Source: Verrucomicrobiota bacterium
GTDB lineage: Bacteria; Verrucomicrobiota; Verrucomicrobiia; Chthoniobacterales; UBA10450
Length of the DNA: 18,135 nt
Direction: 5' to 3'
Assembly (NCBI GenBank): GCA_003219395.1
Contig: QHOR01000097.1
Span: 1 to 18,135, forward strand
The position numbers were made by a program, and so were the translations under genes. Under the pieces are notes generated by a model, which ran no database searches, had not been told where the DNA came from, and saw only the letters and a program-made list of their open reading frames with translations. This document shows, one piece after another, positions 7,632 through 14,062 of the stretch; the first letter of the stretch is position 1, and each line of letters starts with the position of its first letter.

Positions 7632-7768
7632 AAATAAGATTGACATTATTTACGCGAGGAGCGTAGTCTGCAAAACACCCCGCAACCCCAGTAGATAACC
7701 CCGACTCTTTCTCCGGTGGATCCGGCCGGTCTTGTCGAGAGAGGCTTCGGCTTTTTGGAGGATATCTA
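7632..7768 (+). promoter_or_regulatory. Conserved leader, copy 1 (upstream of repeat protein A)
   Basis: This 137-base segment closely matches the segment at 9407-9545. Elements in order: TTGACA (7640-7645), usable as a -35 box; an inverted repeat TACGC-GAGGA-GCGTA (7651-7665), identical in both copies; CCGG 7713-7716 pairing with CCGG 7722-7725; then a terminator-like stem in which GCCG 7725-7728 pairs with CGGC 7748-7751 and TCTT 7730-7733 with GAGA 7739-7742, followed by TTTTT (7752-7756). The ribosome binding site GGAGG (7757-7761) comes immediately after, seven bases before the ATG. CTCC at 7711-7714 could pair with GGAG of this site. This could be an attenuator or riboswitch-like leader, or a promoter with an operator at 7651-7665. 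No known riboswitch class is recognised. Confidence 0.65.
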
Positions 7769-9175
7769 ATGAAAAGGCTTTTTGGATCGCTCGTGGTCGG
7801 ATTTTTTTCGGCTTTTATTCTGATCCTTGGCATTCAAACCAGCATGGCAGGCAGTGCCACGTGGAAGGAAAACCCGATCTCTGGCGACTGGAACACGGCG
7901 GCGAACTGGTCGCCTTCTACTGTACCCAATGGGCCATCGGACATCGCGACGTTCGCTTCTTCGAACATCACCAACGTTTCGCTGTCGGATAATACCGAAG
8001 TTAACAGTATGTTGTTCAACCCTGGCGCGAGCGCCTTCACGATCACGATCACACCAACCGATCAATCCACGCAGTTCACCGTCAGCGGCGCCGGCATCAC
8101 GAACAGAGGAGATATCCAGCATTTTGTCGTCGCCGGACCTAATGTCGCTGGCGGTCCATCCGCGAACATCACGTTCCTGAATACCGCCAGTGCGGGCGGA
8201 AATGATATATACTTCACGCTTGACGGCGGTCCGCGGAACAGCTTTGCCGGAGGGCAGATTATCTTCTCCGATCACTCCAACGCGGGAAATGCCTCTTTCA
8301 CTGTCAACGCAGGCAGCGTCAGGGGCGGGAGCGGTGGTCTCTTGATCTTCGACAGCCATGCCTCCGCCGGCGACGCCACTCTGGGGGCTCTCGGCGGTAA
8401 TGGTGCCCTCGGGGGACAGATTGTCTTCGGTGGACGTTGCGATGGCGGCACTGCGCGCATAACGCTCCTCGGAAATCGCACCGATCTGCCATCGAACGGG
8501 AATTTAGACATCAGCGCCCACACAATGCCCGGCGGTGGAGCTGGGCCGGTGACGATCGGCTCGCTACACGGAGACGGCGCCGTATTTCTTGGACCTGCCA
8601 CACTCATCGTCGGCAGCAGCAACATAAATAATTACCGCTTTTTGGGAGTCATCTCGTGGTTGGGAAGCCAGGGTGGCATCGGTGGTGGACTGGTAAAGAT
8701 TGGAACGGGCAGGCTGAATTTGACCAATGGCAACACCTATTTAGGAGGAACCACGATTAAACGAGGCGAACTCGTAGTTAACAACCGGACAGGTTCCGGC
8801 ACCGGCAATGGCCCCGTCCAGGTAGAACACGGCACACTGAGCGGAAAAGGAACAATCGCTGGCGCGGTGACCCTGGGCACGGGGAACGGCAGCGGAGCGG
8901 TTCTCGCGCCAGGCCATCTACACGGAGCCGGTACGCTAGGTGCACTCACTATTAACAGCGGACTAACCTTTAATTCCGATGGAGTGTACCAGGTACAAGT
9001 CGATAGCAGCACGAGCGTGACCGATCACGTCGCGGCAGTTGGCGTAAGTGTTAGTCCCGGCGCGCAGTTTGACTTTCTCGACACCGGCAACGGTACGCTC
9101 CCGGTTGGCACAGTCTTCACTGTGATTAACAACACATCGGCTGATCCAATTGCAGGCACGTTCAGCCAGCAATAG
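7769..9175 (+). CDS. Secreted beta-strand-repeat (PATR-type) protein A, C-terminally frameshifted
   Basis: A 468-residue exported protein. Residues 1-27 are a signal peptide ending near SMAG. The mature N-terminus (WKENPISGDWNTAANW, then VPNGPSDIATF) is the usual opening of bacterial beta-helix repeat proteins. Residues about 132-236 hold four degenerate units of the form xFxxxSxAGNxxF. Residues about 306-340 match the autotransporter-associated beta strand repeat (PATR, PF12951/TIGR02601: LVKIGTGRLNLTNGNTYLGG). There is no outer-membrane barrel and no PEP-CTERM or LPXTG signal, so it is secreted or loosely surface-bound by an unknown route. An extra C at 9166-9167 shifts the frame and ends translation at 9175, so the conserved tail is lost. 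It is preceded by leader copy 1 with GGAGG. Confidence 0.88.
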   Translation: MKRLFGSLVVGFFSAFILILGIQTSMAGSATWKENPISGDWNTAANWSPSTVPNGPSDIATFASSNITNVSLSDNTEVNSMLFNPGASAFTITITPTDQSTQFTVSGAGITNRGDIQHFVVAGPNVAGGPSANITFLNTASAGGNDIYFTLDGGPRNSFAGGQIIFSDHSNAGNASFTVNAGSVRGGSGGLLIFDSHASAGDATLGALGGNGALGGQIVFGGRCDGGTARITLLGNRTDLPSNGNLDISAHTMPGGGAGPVTIGSLHGDGAVFLGPATLIVGSSNINNYRFLGVISWLGSQGGIGGGLVKIGTGRLNLTNGNTYLGGTTIKRGELVVNNRTGSGTGNGPVQVEHGTLSGKGTIAGAVTLGTGNGSGAVLAPGHLHGAGTLGALTINSGLTFNSDGVYQVQVDSSTSVTDHVAAVGVSVSPGAQFDFLDTGNGTLPVGTVFTVINNTSADPIAGTFSQQ

Positions 9176-9242
9176 CAATATTTACCAGGTGAATTACGCA
9201 GGCGGCGATGGCAACGACCTCACGCTGACGGTTGTGCCCTAG
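9176..9242 (+). pseudogene. Out-of-frame C-terminal tail of protein A
   Basis: Read in the frame beginning at 9177, this segment encodes NIYQVNYAGGDGNDLTLTVV and P, followed by TAG at 9240-9242. Paralogues B and C end with the same motif in frame (NGNTYQVSYEGGDGNDLTLT). Removing one C from CC at 9166-9167 would fuse the tail to protein A as ...GTFSSNSNIYQV. Relative to B and C, copy A also lacks the 27-28 bases between two TTCAG repeats found at that point. Confidence 0.85.
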
Positions 9243-9251
9243 TGCTCGTCA

Positions 9252-9316
9252 AGCCTCGCAACTGTTGGTTGTGGAAAGATGACTTGGTGGAGCTGCTGAA
9301 GCAGACAGAAAAATGA
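9252..9316 (+). pseudogene. Fragment of a hydrolase 3' end (remnant 1)
   Basis: Bases 9269-9316 encode LWKDDLVELLKQTEK and a stop. The intact hydrolase at 6492-7568 ends LWKDELVKLLKETEK. About 17 further bases upstream (from AGCC at 9252) align loosely. No start codon or upstream domain remains. The reading frame and stop are intact, and the amino-acid changes are conservative, as expected for a diverged gene copy later deleted. It lies between protein A and leader copy 2, the same position relative to the leader as the intact hydrolase. Confidence 0.85.
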
Positions 9317-9406
9317 AATCGGGCCCACTGAAGGCCCCAATCGTAACGCATATCGTCAAAAGTGCTCGTCGCTTAGATCAGTCTTCCAAGCGCGCACCGC
9401 GTTTTC
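9317..9406. other. Spacer between hydrolase remnant 1 and leader copy 2
   Basis: A 90-base non-coding stretch. GGGCC 9321-9325 can pair with GGCCC 9333-9337, a short stem without a T-run. AGTGCTCGTC occurs exactly at 9361-9370 and also at 9241-9250, so a 10-base direct repeat brackets remnant 1. No gene is seen. Confidence 0.4.
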
Positions 9407-9545
9407 AAATAAGATTGGCATTATTTACGCGAGGAGCGTAGTCTGCAAGCCGCCCCGCAATCTCAATAGATGACTCCGACTCTTTCCCCGACGGATCCGG
9501 CCGGTCTTGTCGAGAGAGGCTTCGGCTTTTGGAAGGATCTCTACC
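9407..9545 (+). promoter_or_regulatory. Conserved leader, copy 2 (upstream of repeat protein B)
   Basis: This 139-base segment repeats copy 1 with scattered changes. TTGGCA (9415-9420) replaces TTGACA. The inverted repeat TACGC-GAGGA-GCGTA is unchanged at 9426-9440. CCG 9488-9490 pairs with CGG 9498-9500, replacing the CCGG/CCGG stem of copy 1. The long terminator-like stem is identical in sequence, from GCCG at 9500 to CGGC at 9523-9526, followed by TTTT (9527-9530). The ribosome binding site here is GGAAGG (9531-9536), nine bases before the ATG. TTCC at 9484-9487 could pair with GGAA of this site. The leader thus keeps its paired elements although single bases differ. Confidence 0.65.
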
Positions 9546-11117
9546 ATGAAAAGACTTTTTCTTACGTTTAGCGCGCGGTCTCTGCCTGCTTTTATTCTGA
9601 TGCTGGGCATTCAAACCAGTCACGCGGGGAGTGCTGCGTGGAAGGCGAGTCCAGCCTCCGGCGATTGGAATACCCCGACCAACTGGAGGCCTCAAACGGT
9701 CCCTAACGGCCCCTCGGATATAGCGACGTTCGCCGGCTCCGACACAACGAGCGTCTCCTTCTCTGCAAACACTGAGGTGAACGGCATCGCGTTCAACCCG
9801 GGCGCAAGCGCGTTCACGATTACCGTCGCTTCCACATTGACGTTGACCATCAGCGGTGCCGGAATCGGAAATAATTCAGGGCTCGCGCAGAATTTTGTGA
9901 CTATCTCTGATATCAAGGCCGGGTTGTCATTTATCCGGTTTTTCGGAAACTCGACCGCAGGCAACGGCGACTTTTACAATAGCGGCCGAATCTCCTTCTC
10001 CGATGCTTCCAACGCGGCCAATGGCACTTTTTTCACGAACAACGGCACGGTCAATTGTGAACCGTGCGCCGGTTCCGTGGGCTTCGCCGACACTTCCGAC
10101 GCGGGCAACGGCACTTTTACGACGGCCGGTGCTGACACCACCGACGGATCGCCAGGTGTGGCCTTTTTTATTGGCACTTCGAGCGCAGGCAATGGCACCT
10201 TCACATGCTCGCCTGGCCAGGAAGGCGGCGCAGGTGGTTTAGTGAGATTCGCCCAAGCTTCCAGCGCGGCCAATGCCACCCTGATCGCGAACGGCGGCTC
10301 GAACGGAGACGGAGGAGGAAGCATTCAGTTTTTTGATGATTCCAGTGGTGGCCAGGCGCGCGCGAAGGTTTTCGGCAACGGTTTCTTGGATATTCGCAGC
10401 CATAATGCTCCGGGTGTGTCCATCGGCTCGATCCAAGGAAGCGGACTTGTATTCCTCGGCGCCCGGAATCTGACCGTGGGCAGCAACAACCGCAGCACAA
10501 GCTTTTTCGGGTTGATTCAGGACGGCGGACAATTTGGCGCGGGTTCGCTAACCAAGCTTGGGACTGGCACGCTAGTTCTCCTCAATTCAAATGCCTACAG
10601 CGGAGGTACCACAATCAGCGGCGGCGCACTTGTCGTCGACAATGAGAGCGGTTCTGGAACCGGTAGCGGTCCAGTGCAGGTGAACGCCGGCAGACTCGGC
10701 GGCCGAGGCATAATTGCAGGCGAGGTGACTGTTGGAGACTCAAGCGGGCGCGCAGCGATTTTGTCTCCAGGCAAGAGCGCGAACAGTCGCGGTACGCTCA
10801 TCATCGAGAGTATGTTGGCGTTCAACTCAGACGGAACATTTAAATTTGAGTTGAACAGTCACACACGCAACGTCGACGAGGTTATCGCCAACGGCGTGAC
10901 GATCAACAACGGCGCACAATTTTCCTTTGCTGATGTCGGGAATAGTATGCTGCCTCATGGCATAGTTTTCACTCCTATTAGTAACACGTCGCCGACGCCA
11001 ATTGCCGGCACGTTCAGTAACCTGCCCGATGGTGCGACATTCAGTAGTAACGGCAACACCTATCAAGTGAGCTACGAAGGCGGGGATGGGAATGATCTCA
11101 CACTCACCGTTCAATAA
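9546..11117 (+). CDS. Secreted beta-strand-repeat (PATR-type) protein B
   Basis: A 523-residue paralogue of protein A, intact. The start at 9546 follows GGAAGG and gives a normal signal peptide (residues 1-26, ending QTSHAG). The same opening follows (SGDWNTPTNW, VPNGPSDIATF). Six degenerate units (e.g. SFSDASNAANGTFFTNNG, VGFADTSDAGNGTFTTAG) span about residues 127-278. The PATR repeat lies at about 332-368 (LTKLGTGTLVLLNSNAYSGG). The C-terminus ends with NGNTYQVSYEGGDGNDLTLT. The likely fold is a long right-handed beta-helix acting outside the cell. No barrel, sorting signal or catalytic motif is seen. The stop is 15 bases before the start of C, with no promoter-like gap, so B and C form an operon driven by leader copy 2. 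Confidence 0.9.
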   Translation: MKRLFLTFSARSLPAFILMLGIQTSHAGSAAWKASPASGDWNTPTNWRPQTVPNGPSDIATFAGSDTTSVSFSANTEVNGIAFNPGASAFTITVASTLTLTISGAGIGNNSGLAQNFVTISDIKAGLSFIRFFGNSTAGNGDFYNSGRISFSDASNAANGTFFTNNGTVNCEPCAGSVGFADTSDAGNGTFTTAGADTTDGSPGVAFFIGTSSAGNGTFTCSPGQEGGAGGLVRFAQASSAANATLIANGGSNGDGGGSIQFFDDSSGGQARAKVFGNGFLDIRSHNAPGVSIGSIQGSGLVFLGARNLTVGSNNRSTSFFGLIQDGGQFGAGSLTKLGTGTLVLLNSNAYSGGTTISGGALVVDNESGSGTGSGPVQVNAGRLGGRGIIAGEVTVGDSSGRAAILSPGKSANSRGTLIIESMLAFNSDGTFKFELNSHTRNVDEVIANGVTINNGAQFSFADVGNSMLPHGIVFTPISNTSPTPIAGTFSNLPDGATFSSNGNTYQVSYEGGDGNDLTLTVQ

Positions 11118-11132
11118 ATGGGAGCGACTCTT

Positions 11133-12797
11133 ATGAGCTGTATTGGAATAAAAATGTTCTTAGCTACCGCCACGCGAACAGCACGACGGCTGGCAACGGT
11201 TGCGGTGCTTCTTCTTTTAGCCACAAATGGCACGTTTGCAGGCAGTGCTACGTGGAAGACAAATCCGAATTCCGGCAACTGGAACCGAGTTGGAAACTGG
11301 ATTCCCCAAACGATTCCCAATGGTCCTTCGGATACGGCTACGTTCGCCATCTCTACTACAAGCAGTGTCTTTCTCTCGGCTAACACAACGCTTAACGGCA
11401 TTAGCTTCGACACCGGCGGGGACTCATTCACTTTCACCGTCGCTCCTCCGTCGAACTCCGGCTTCCTTGCATTGGAGTTCGACGGCTTCGGCATCACGAA
11501 CAATTCCGGATCACCGCAGAACTTTGTGACTGCTGCCAATGGAACAATTGTCTTCAAAGGCCAAGCGACTGCGGACGACGCCAGCTTTACTAACACGAAC
11601 AACGGCGCGGTCCAAGGCCGCGGGGAGGACGGTGCGACCTTGTTTACCGAATTCTCCACCGCTGGCAACGCTAGTTTCACCAACCACGGCGGCGTTGCTT
11701 ACCAATCATTCCAAGGTCTCACAGAATTCAGCGGTAGTTCGACGGCAGGCAACGCCACCTTTATCAACAACGGTTCCGAAGTCAGTCAGGCGCCCCCCGG
11801 CTTCACAGCATTTTTCGACACAGCGAGCGCAGACAATGCCCGTATCGTCAATCATGGCGGCACCTTTAGTGGCGCAAATGGGGGCCTTACCTTCTTCGAT
11901 TCCAGCTCCTCTACCTTCGGCCCGACCGCAGGTAACGCCACGCTGATTGCCTGCGCGGGCCAGAACGGAGGCGGGCCCGGTGCGATTCAATTTTACAATA
12001 ACTCTGAGGGTGGCACCGCGCGCGTGGAGCTTTTCGGCGATGGCAACTTGGACATCGGCGAGGATTCTAATAGGACAGTGACGCTGGGCTCCATTGAAGG
12101 TGACGGAAATATTTTTCTCGGCTCGCGCAACCTAGCCATAGGCGGCAATAACCAAAGCACAGAGTTTTCCGGTGTAATCCAGGACGGCGGAATTCGGCGC
12201 CACGCCGTCGGGGGCTCGCTAACGAAAATTGGAATTGGCAAGCTAGTTCTCAGCCATAGGAACACTTATACCGGAGGAACGATTGTTAAACGCGGCAAGC
12301 TCGTCGTTAACAATGTCGGGGGTTCGGGTACGGGAAGCGGACCTGTTCAGGTCGAGCGCGGCATTCTCAGCGGCAAAGGAATTATCGAAGGGGCAGTGAT
12401 CATGGGCACGGGCTTTGGTGCCGGGGCGTTTCTCGCGCCCGGCTATGTACATGGTGCGGGGAGGCCTGGTGCGCTTACAAGTCAGGGTCTACTGACGTTT
12501 AATGGCGATGGGGTTTATCAGATGCAAGTCAACAGCAGCAGTGCGATCGCTGATGAAGTCGCGGCGTTCGGCGTTGCGATCAATGTTGGTGCTAAATTTA
12601 TCTTCGCTGATATCGGCAATAACACTCTTTCGGTCGGCACAGTCTTTACCATCATCAATAACACTTCAGCCACCCCGATCGCCGGCACGTTCAGCAATCT
12701 TCATGACCAATCGAACTTCAGCAGCAACGGGAACACTTATCAAGTGAGCTACGAAGGCGGTGACGGAAACGACCTTACGCTGACAGTTGTGCCTTAG
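11133..12797 (+). CDS. Secreted beta-strand-repeat (PATR-type) protein C
   Basis: A 554-residue paralogue of A and B. The ATG at 11133 is preferred over the one at 11118 because GGGAG lies eight bases before it. The signal peptide is longer and differs from A and B (RLATVAVLLLLATNGTFAG, about residues 18-36), while the mature opening is conserved (SATWKTNPNSGNWNRVGNW). Six degenerate units fill about residues 138-304 (e.g. STAGNASFTNHGG, STAGNATFINNGS). The PATR repeat is at about 359-395 (LTKIGIGKLVLSHRNTYTGG). The C-terminal motif matches B. There is no leader of its own, so expression probably depends on B. It is followed directly by hydrolase remnant 2. Confidence 0.9.
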   Translation: MSCIGIKMFLATATRTARRLATVAVLLLLATNGTFAGSATWKTNPNSGNWNRVGNWIPQTIPNGPSDTATFAISTTSSVFLSANTTLNGISFDTGGDSFTFTVAPPSNSGFLALEFDGFGITNNSGSPQNFVTAANGTIVFKGQATADDASFTNTNNGAVQGRGEDGATLFTEFSTAGNASFTNHGGVAYQSFQGLTEFSGSSTAGNATFINNGSEVSQAPPGFTAFFDTASADNARIVNHGGTFSGANGGLTFFDSSSSTFGPTAGNATLIACAGQNGGGPGAIQFYNNSEGGTARVELFGDGNLDIGEDSNRTVTLGSIEGDGNIFLGSRNLAIGGNNQSTEFSGVIQDGGIRRHAVGGSLTKIGIGKLVLSHRNTYTGGTIVKRGKLVVNNVGGSGTGSGPVQVERGILSGKGIIEGAVIMGTGFGAGAFLAPGYVHGAGRPGALTSQGLLTFNGDGVYQMQVNSSSAIADEVAAFGVAINVGAKFIFADIGNNTLSVGTVFTIINNTSATPIAGTFSNLHDQSNFSSNGNTYQVSYEGGDGNDLTLTVVP

Positions 12798-12807
12798 CTG
12801 CGCGTTC

Positions 12808-12919
12808 GCATGGCCGCGCCATCGTGGTTCCGTTCAAAACGCGCGGTCACGGCAGCCACCCCATCGCTGGATTGAGGAAAGATCAGCTGTTGGAATTGCT
12901 TAAAGAGACTGAAAAGTAA
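12808..12919 (+). pseudogene. Fragment of a hydrolase 3' end (remnant 2)
   Basis: Read in the frame with CAT at 12809, this encodes HGRAIVVPFKTRGHGSHPIA, then GLRKDQLLELLKETEK and a TAA at 12917-12919. The intact hydrolase has the same segment at residues 321-358, including the GHGSH around the catalytic histidine. The only indel is a six-base in-frame deletion (two codons, SD). No start codon or upstream hydrolase sequence is present; protein C ends 11 bases earlier. The preserved frame suggests a former working gene copy truncated from its 5' side. Confidence 0.88.
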
Positions 12920-13150
12920 TTAGCGGATTACTCCATAATCATACGCCCCACCATAATAAGCGTACCACGGATAGTACGGATAGTAGTACGGTCCGTAGTA
13001 TGTATTATACCGCGATTCGGGGGCAGAAGCCTGAGGGTAATAGGTACCAGCGCACCCAACGAGCGAAAGCGCGAGGACTTTCGCGCAAAGGAGCGAGAGG
13101 ACGATTTGTACTGTGCGAGATCTGTTGGTAATCGCTGCGGAGGTATTCAT
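12920..13150 (-). CDS. Small tyrosine-rich lipoprotein
   Basis: A 76-residue protein on the minus strand. It has a hydrophobic signal segment ending in the lipobox LSLVGC, so C33 is the lipidation site. The mature part is very rich in tyrosine, with YNTYYGPYYYPYYPWYAYYG at residues 48-67. Such short Tyr/Pro/Gly-rich lipoproteins are usually uncharacterised envelope proteins. The start at 13150 gives a standard lipoprotein signal; a longer frame to 13243 would add a second hydrophobic stretch and is less likely. The stop directly abuts hydrolase remnant 2. A similar lipoprotein lies upstream on the same strand at 13432-13722. Confidence 0.75.
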   Translation of the reverse strand: MNTSAAITNRSRTVQIVLSLLCAKVLALSLVGCAGTYYPQASAPESRYNTYYGPYYYPYYPWYAYYGGAYDYGVIR

Positions 13151-13431
13151 CCGCTCATTTAATGCCAACGCCGCAAAACAAAAAAGCCAAATTAAAACAA
13201 AAATTGTAACCGCCGGGCGGCACGTTGGCCCGCTAAGTTGCATGACTTCGCGGCGTCGCCGTTCCCACCGGTTTCCTTCTTGATTGAAACTATCACGTCA
13301 CGTGACGGTTCGACTTAAAGAAGCGCTGTGAACCGAACGCGAAACGTGGAGCTCGTCACACTCTTTGAGCGCATCGGCGAATCCGTCGATGCGGATGGCA
13401 CCGATGCGCCCATCGAAGCGCGCGTCACAAA
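13151..13431. other. Spacer with a 12-bp palindrome and a possible short reading frame
   Basis: This 281-bp gap lies between the two minus-strand lipoprotein genes. CGTCACGTGACG at 13296-13307 is a perfect 12-bp palindrome, a candidate operator for the lipoprotein gene at 13150. On the plus strand, a frame from GTG 13328 to TAG 13465 would encode 45 residues (VNRTRNVELVTLFERIGESV...) preceded by AAAGAAG. It overlaps the 3' end of the next lipoprotein gene and has no recognised family, so I do not call it a gene. Confidence 0.4.
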
Positions 13432-13722
13432 TCAATACCAGTCGCCGTATGTTCTGCTGCCGTAGTATCGTGGGCCGTACGCATCATTATAGCGAACGCC
13501 AGAGCGTACGGTAGTCCGCTCATACACGGGTCGGTAGTCATAATAGGTGTACGGATAGGCGGGTGCGTAATACGCGGTAGGATAATAATAACCGCCGTCG
13601 TACGCTGTCACATACGGGCCTTCCGCACATCCAATCATGAAAGTTGCCACGACGCCTGCGCAAAGTGCCAGCAAGAATGTTCGACTGCGACGCATCGATT
13701 TGGATTCTGTTATGGTTTTCAT
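13432..13722 (-). CDS. Small tyrosine-rich lipoprotein
   Basis: A 96-residue protein with a basic N-terminus, a hydrophobic segment (about residues 15-30) and the lipobox FMIGC, so C32 should be lipidated. The mature part is tyrosine-rich (DGGYYYPTAYYAPAYPYTYY at residues 42-61) and then basic and polar (ERTTVRSGVRYNDAYG). It resembles the lipoprotein at 12920-13150 in design rather than in detailed sequence. The start at 13722 is preferred: GGGA lies about 10 bases upstream and the signal peptide has normal length; M10 is an alternative. The frame remains open far upstream, including an in-frame ATG at 13839 behind a strong Shine-Dalgarno match, discussed separately. Confidence 0.75.
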   Translation of the reverse strand: MKTITESKSMRRSRTFLLALCAGVVATFMIGCAEGPYVTAYDGGYYYPTAYYAPAYPYTYYDYRPVYERTTVRSGVRYNDAYGPRYYGSRTYGDWY

Positions 13723-14062
13723 CAGCTGTTTCCCTTTCGTTTGAGTTCCGATTTTCCCTCTTTTCCAAGAGCCGCACTTTTGTTTCGCGCGTGGGAGCTT
13801 CTTCGAAAGGTGCCGGCTTGCAGTGGACGCATTGCCCATCAACCTGATCACCTCCATTTCAGGAACTTCCACGTTGTGAATTCGCTTCGGCTCCATTTGA
13901 CTTACTCCAGCCCCCGACGTGCGAGGAACCTGTAGCAAGTCTTTATGTACAATTCGCATGACGCGGGTCGATCGGCCGCGTGTTTTCGCCTGGAATGATA
14001 ATAGTGACGAACCCCTGGTTTGAGTTTTGCGCTTACATCGGCGCTCGATACCTTCCAGCGAA
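13723..14062. promoter_or_regulatory. Divergent intergenic region before the amidohydrolase
   Basis: A 340-bp gap between the minus-strand lipoprotein and the plus-strand amidohydrolase. TACAAT at about 13949-13954 on the plus strand is a possible -10 box, but no good -35 is at the right distance. On the minus strand, GGAGGTGATC (plus-strand positions 13846-13855) is an extended Shine-Dalgarno-like sequence. No gene is convincingly present, though several short frames are open. Confidence 0.35.

Noticed and set aside
7569..9545. Leader copies as known riboswitches (c-di-GMP, cobalamin, SAM, glycine)
   Set aside because: I could not find the conserved core sequences of these classes; only generic hairpins and a terminator-like stem are visible.
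8272..10825. Minus-strand proline-, serine- and alanine-rich frames opposite the repeat proteins
   Set aside because: Their composition simply mirrors the Gly/Thr/Asn-rich coding on the plus strand; no start sites or motifs support them.
11706..12040. CRISPR-like repetition in the repeat-protein genes
   Set aside because: The repeats are degenerate, in frame and encode protein units; there are no identical repeats with unique spacers.
9000..12797. PEP-CTERM, LPXTG or autotransporter barrel at the ends of proteins A, B and C
   Set aside because: The C-termini end in GGDGNDLTLTV-like strands with no hydrophobic segment, basic tail or barrel-sized domain.
13328..13465. Possible 45-residue plus-strand gene from GTG 13328
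   Set aside because: It overlaps the 3' end of a better-supported lipoprotein gene, lacks a family match and has only a weak ribosome binding site.
13846..13855. GATCACCTCC on the plus strand, resembling the 3' end of 16S rRNA
   Set aside because: The bases before it do not match the conserved 16S end, and no rRNA sequence precedes it; only the match remains.
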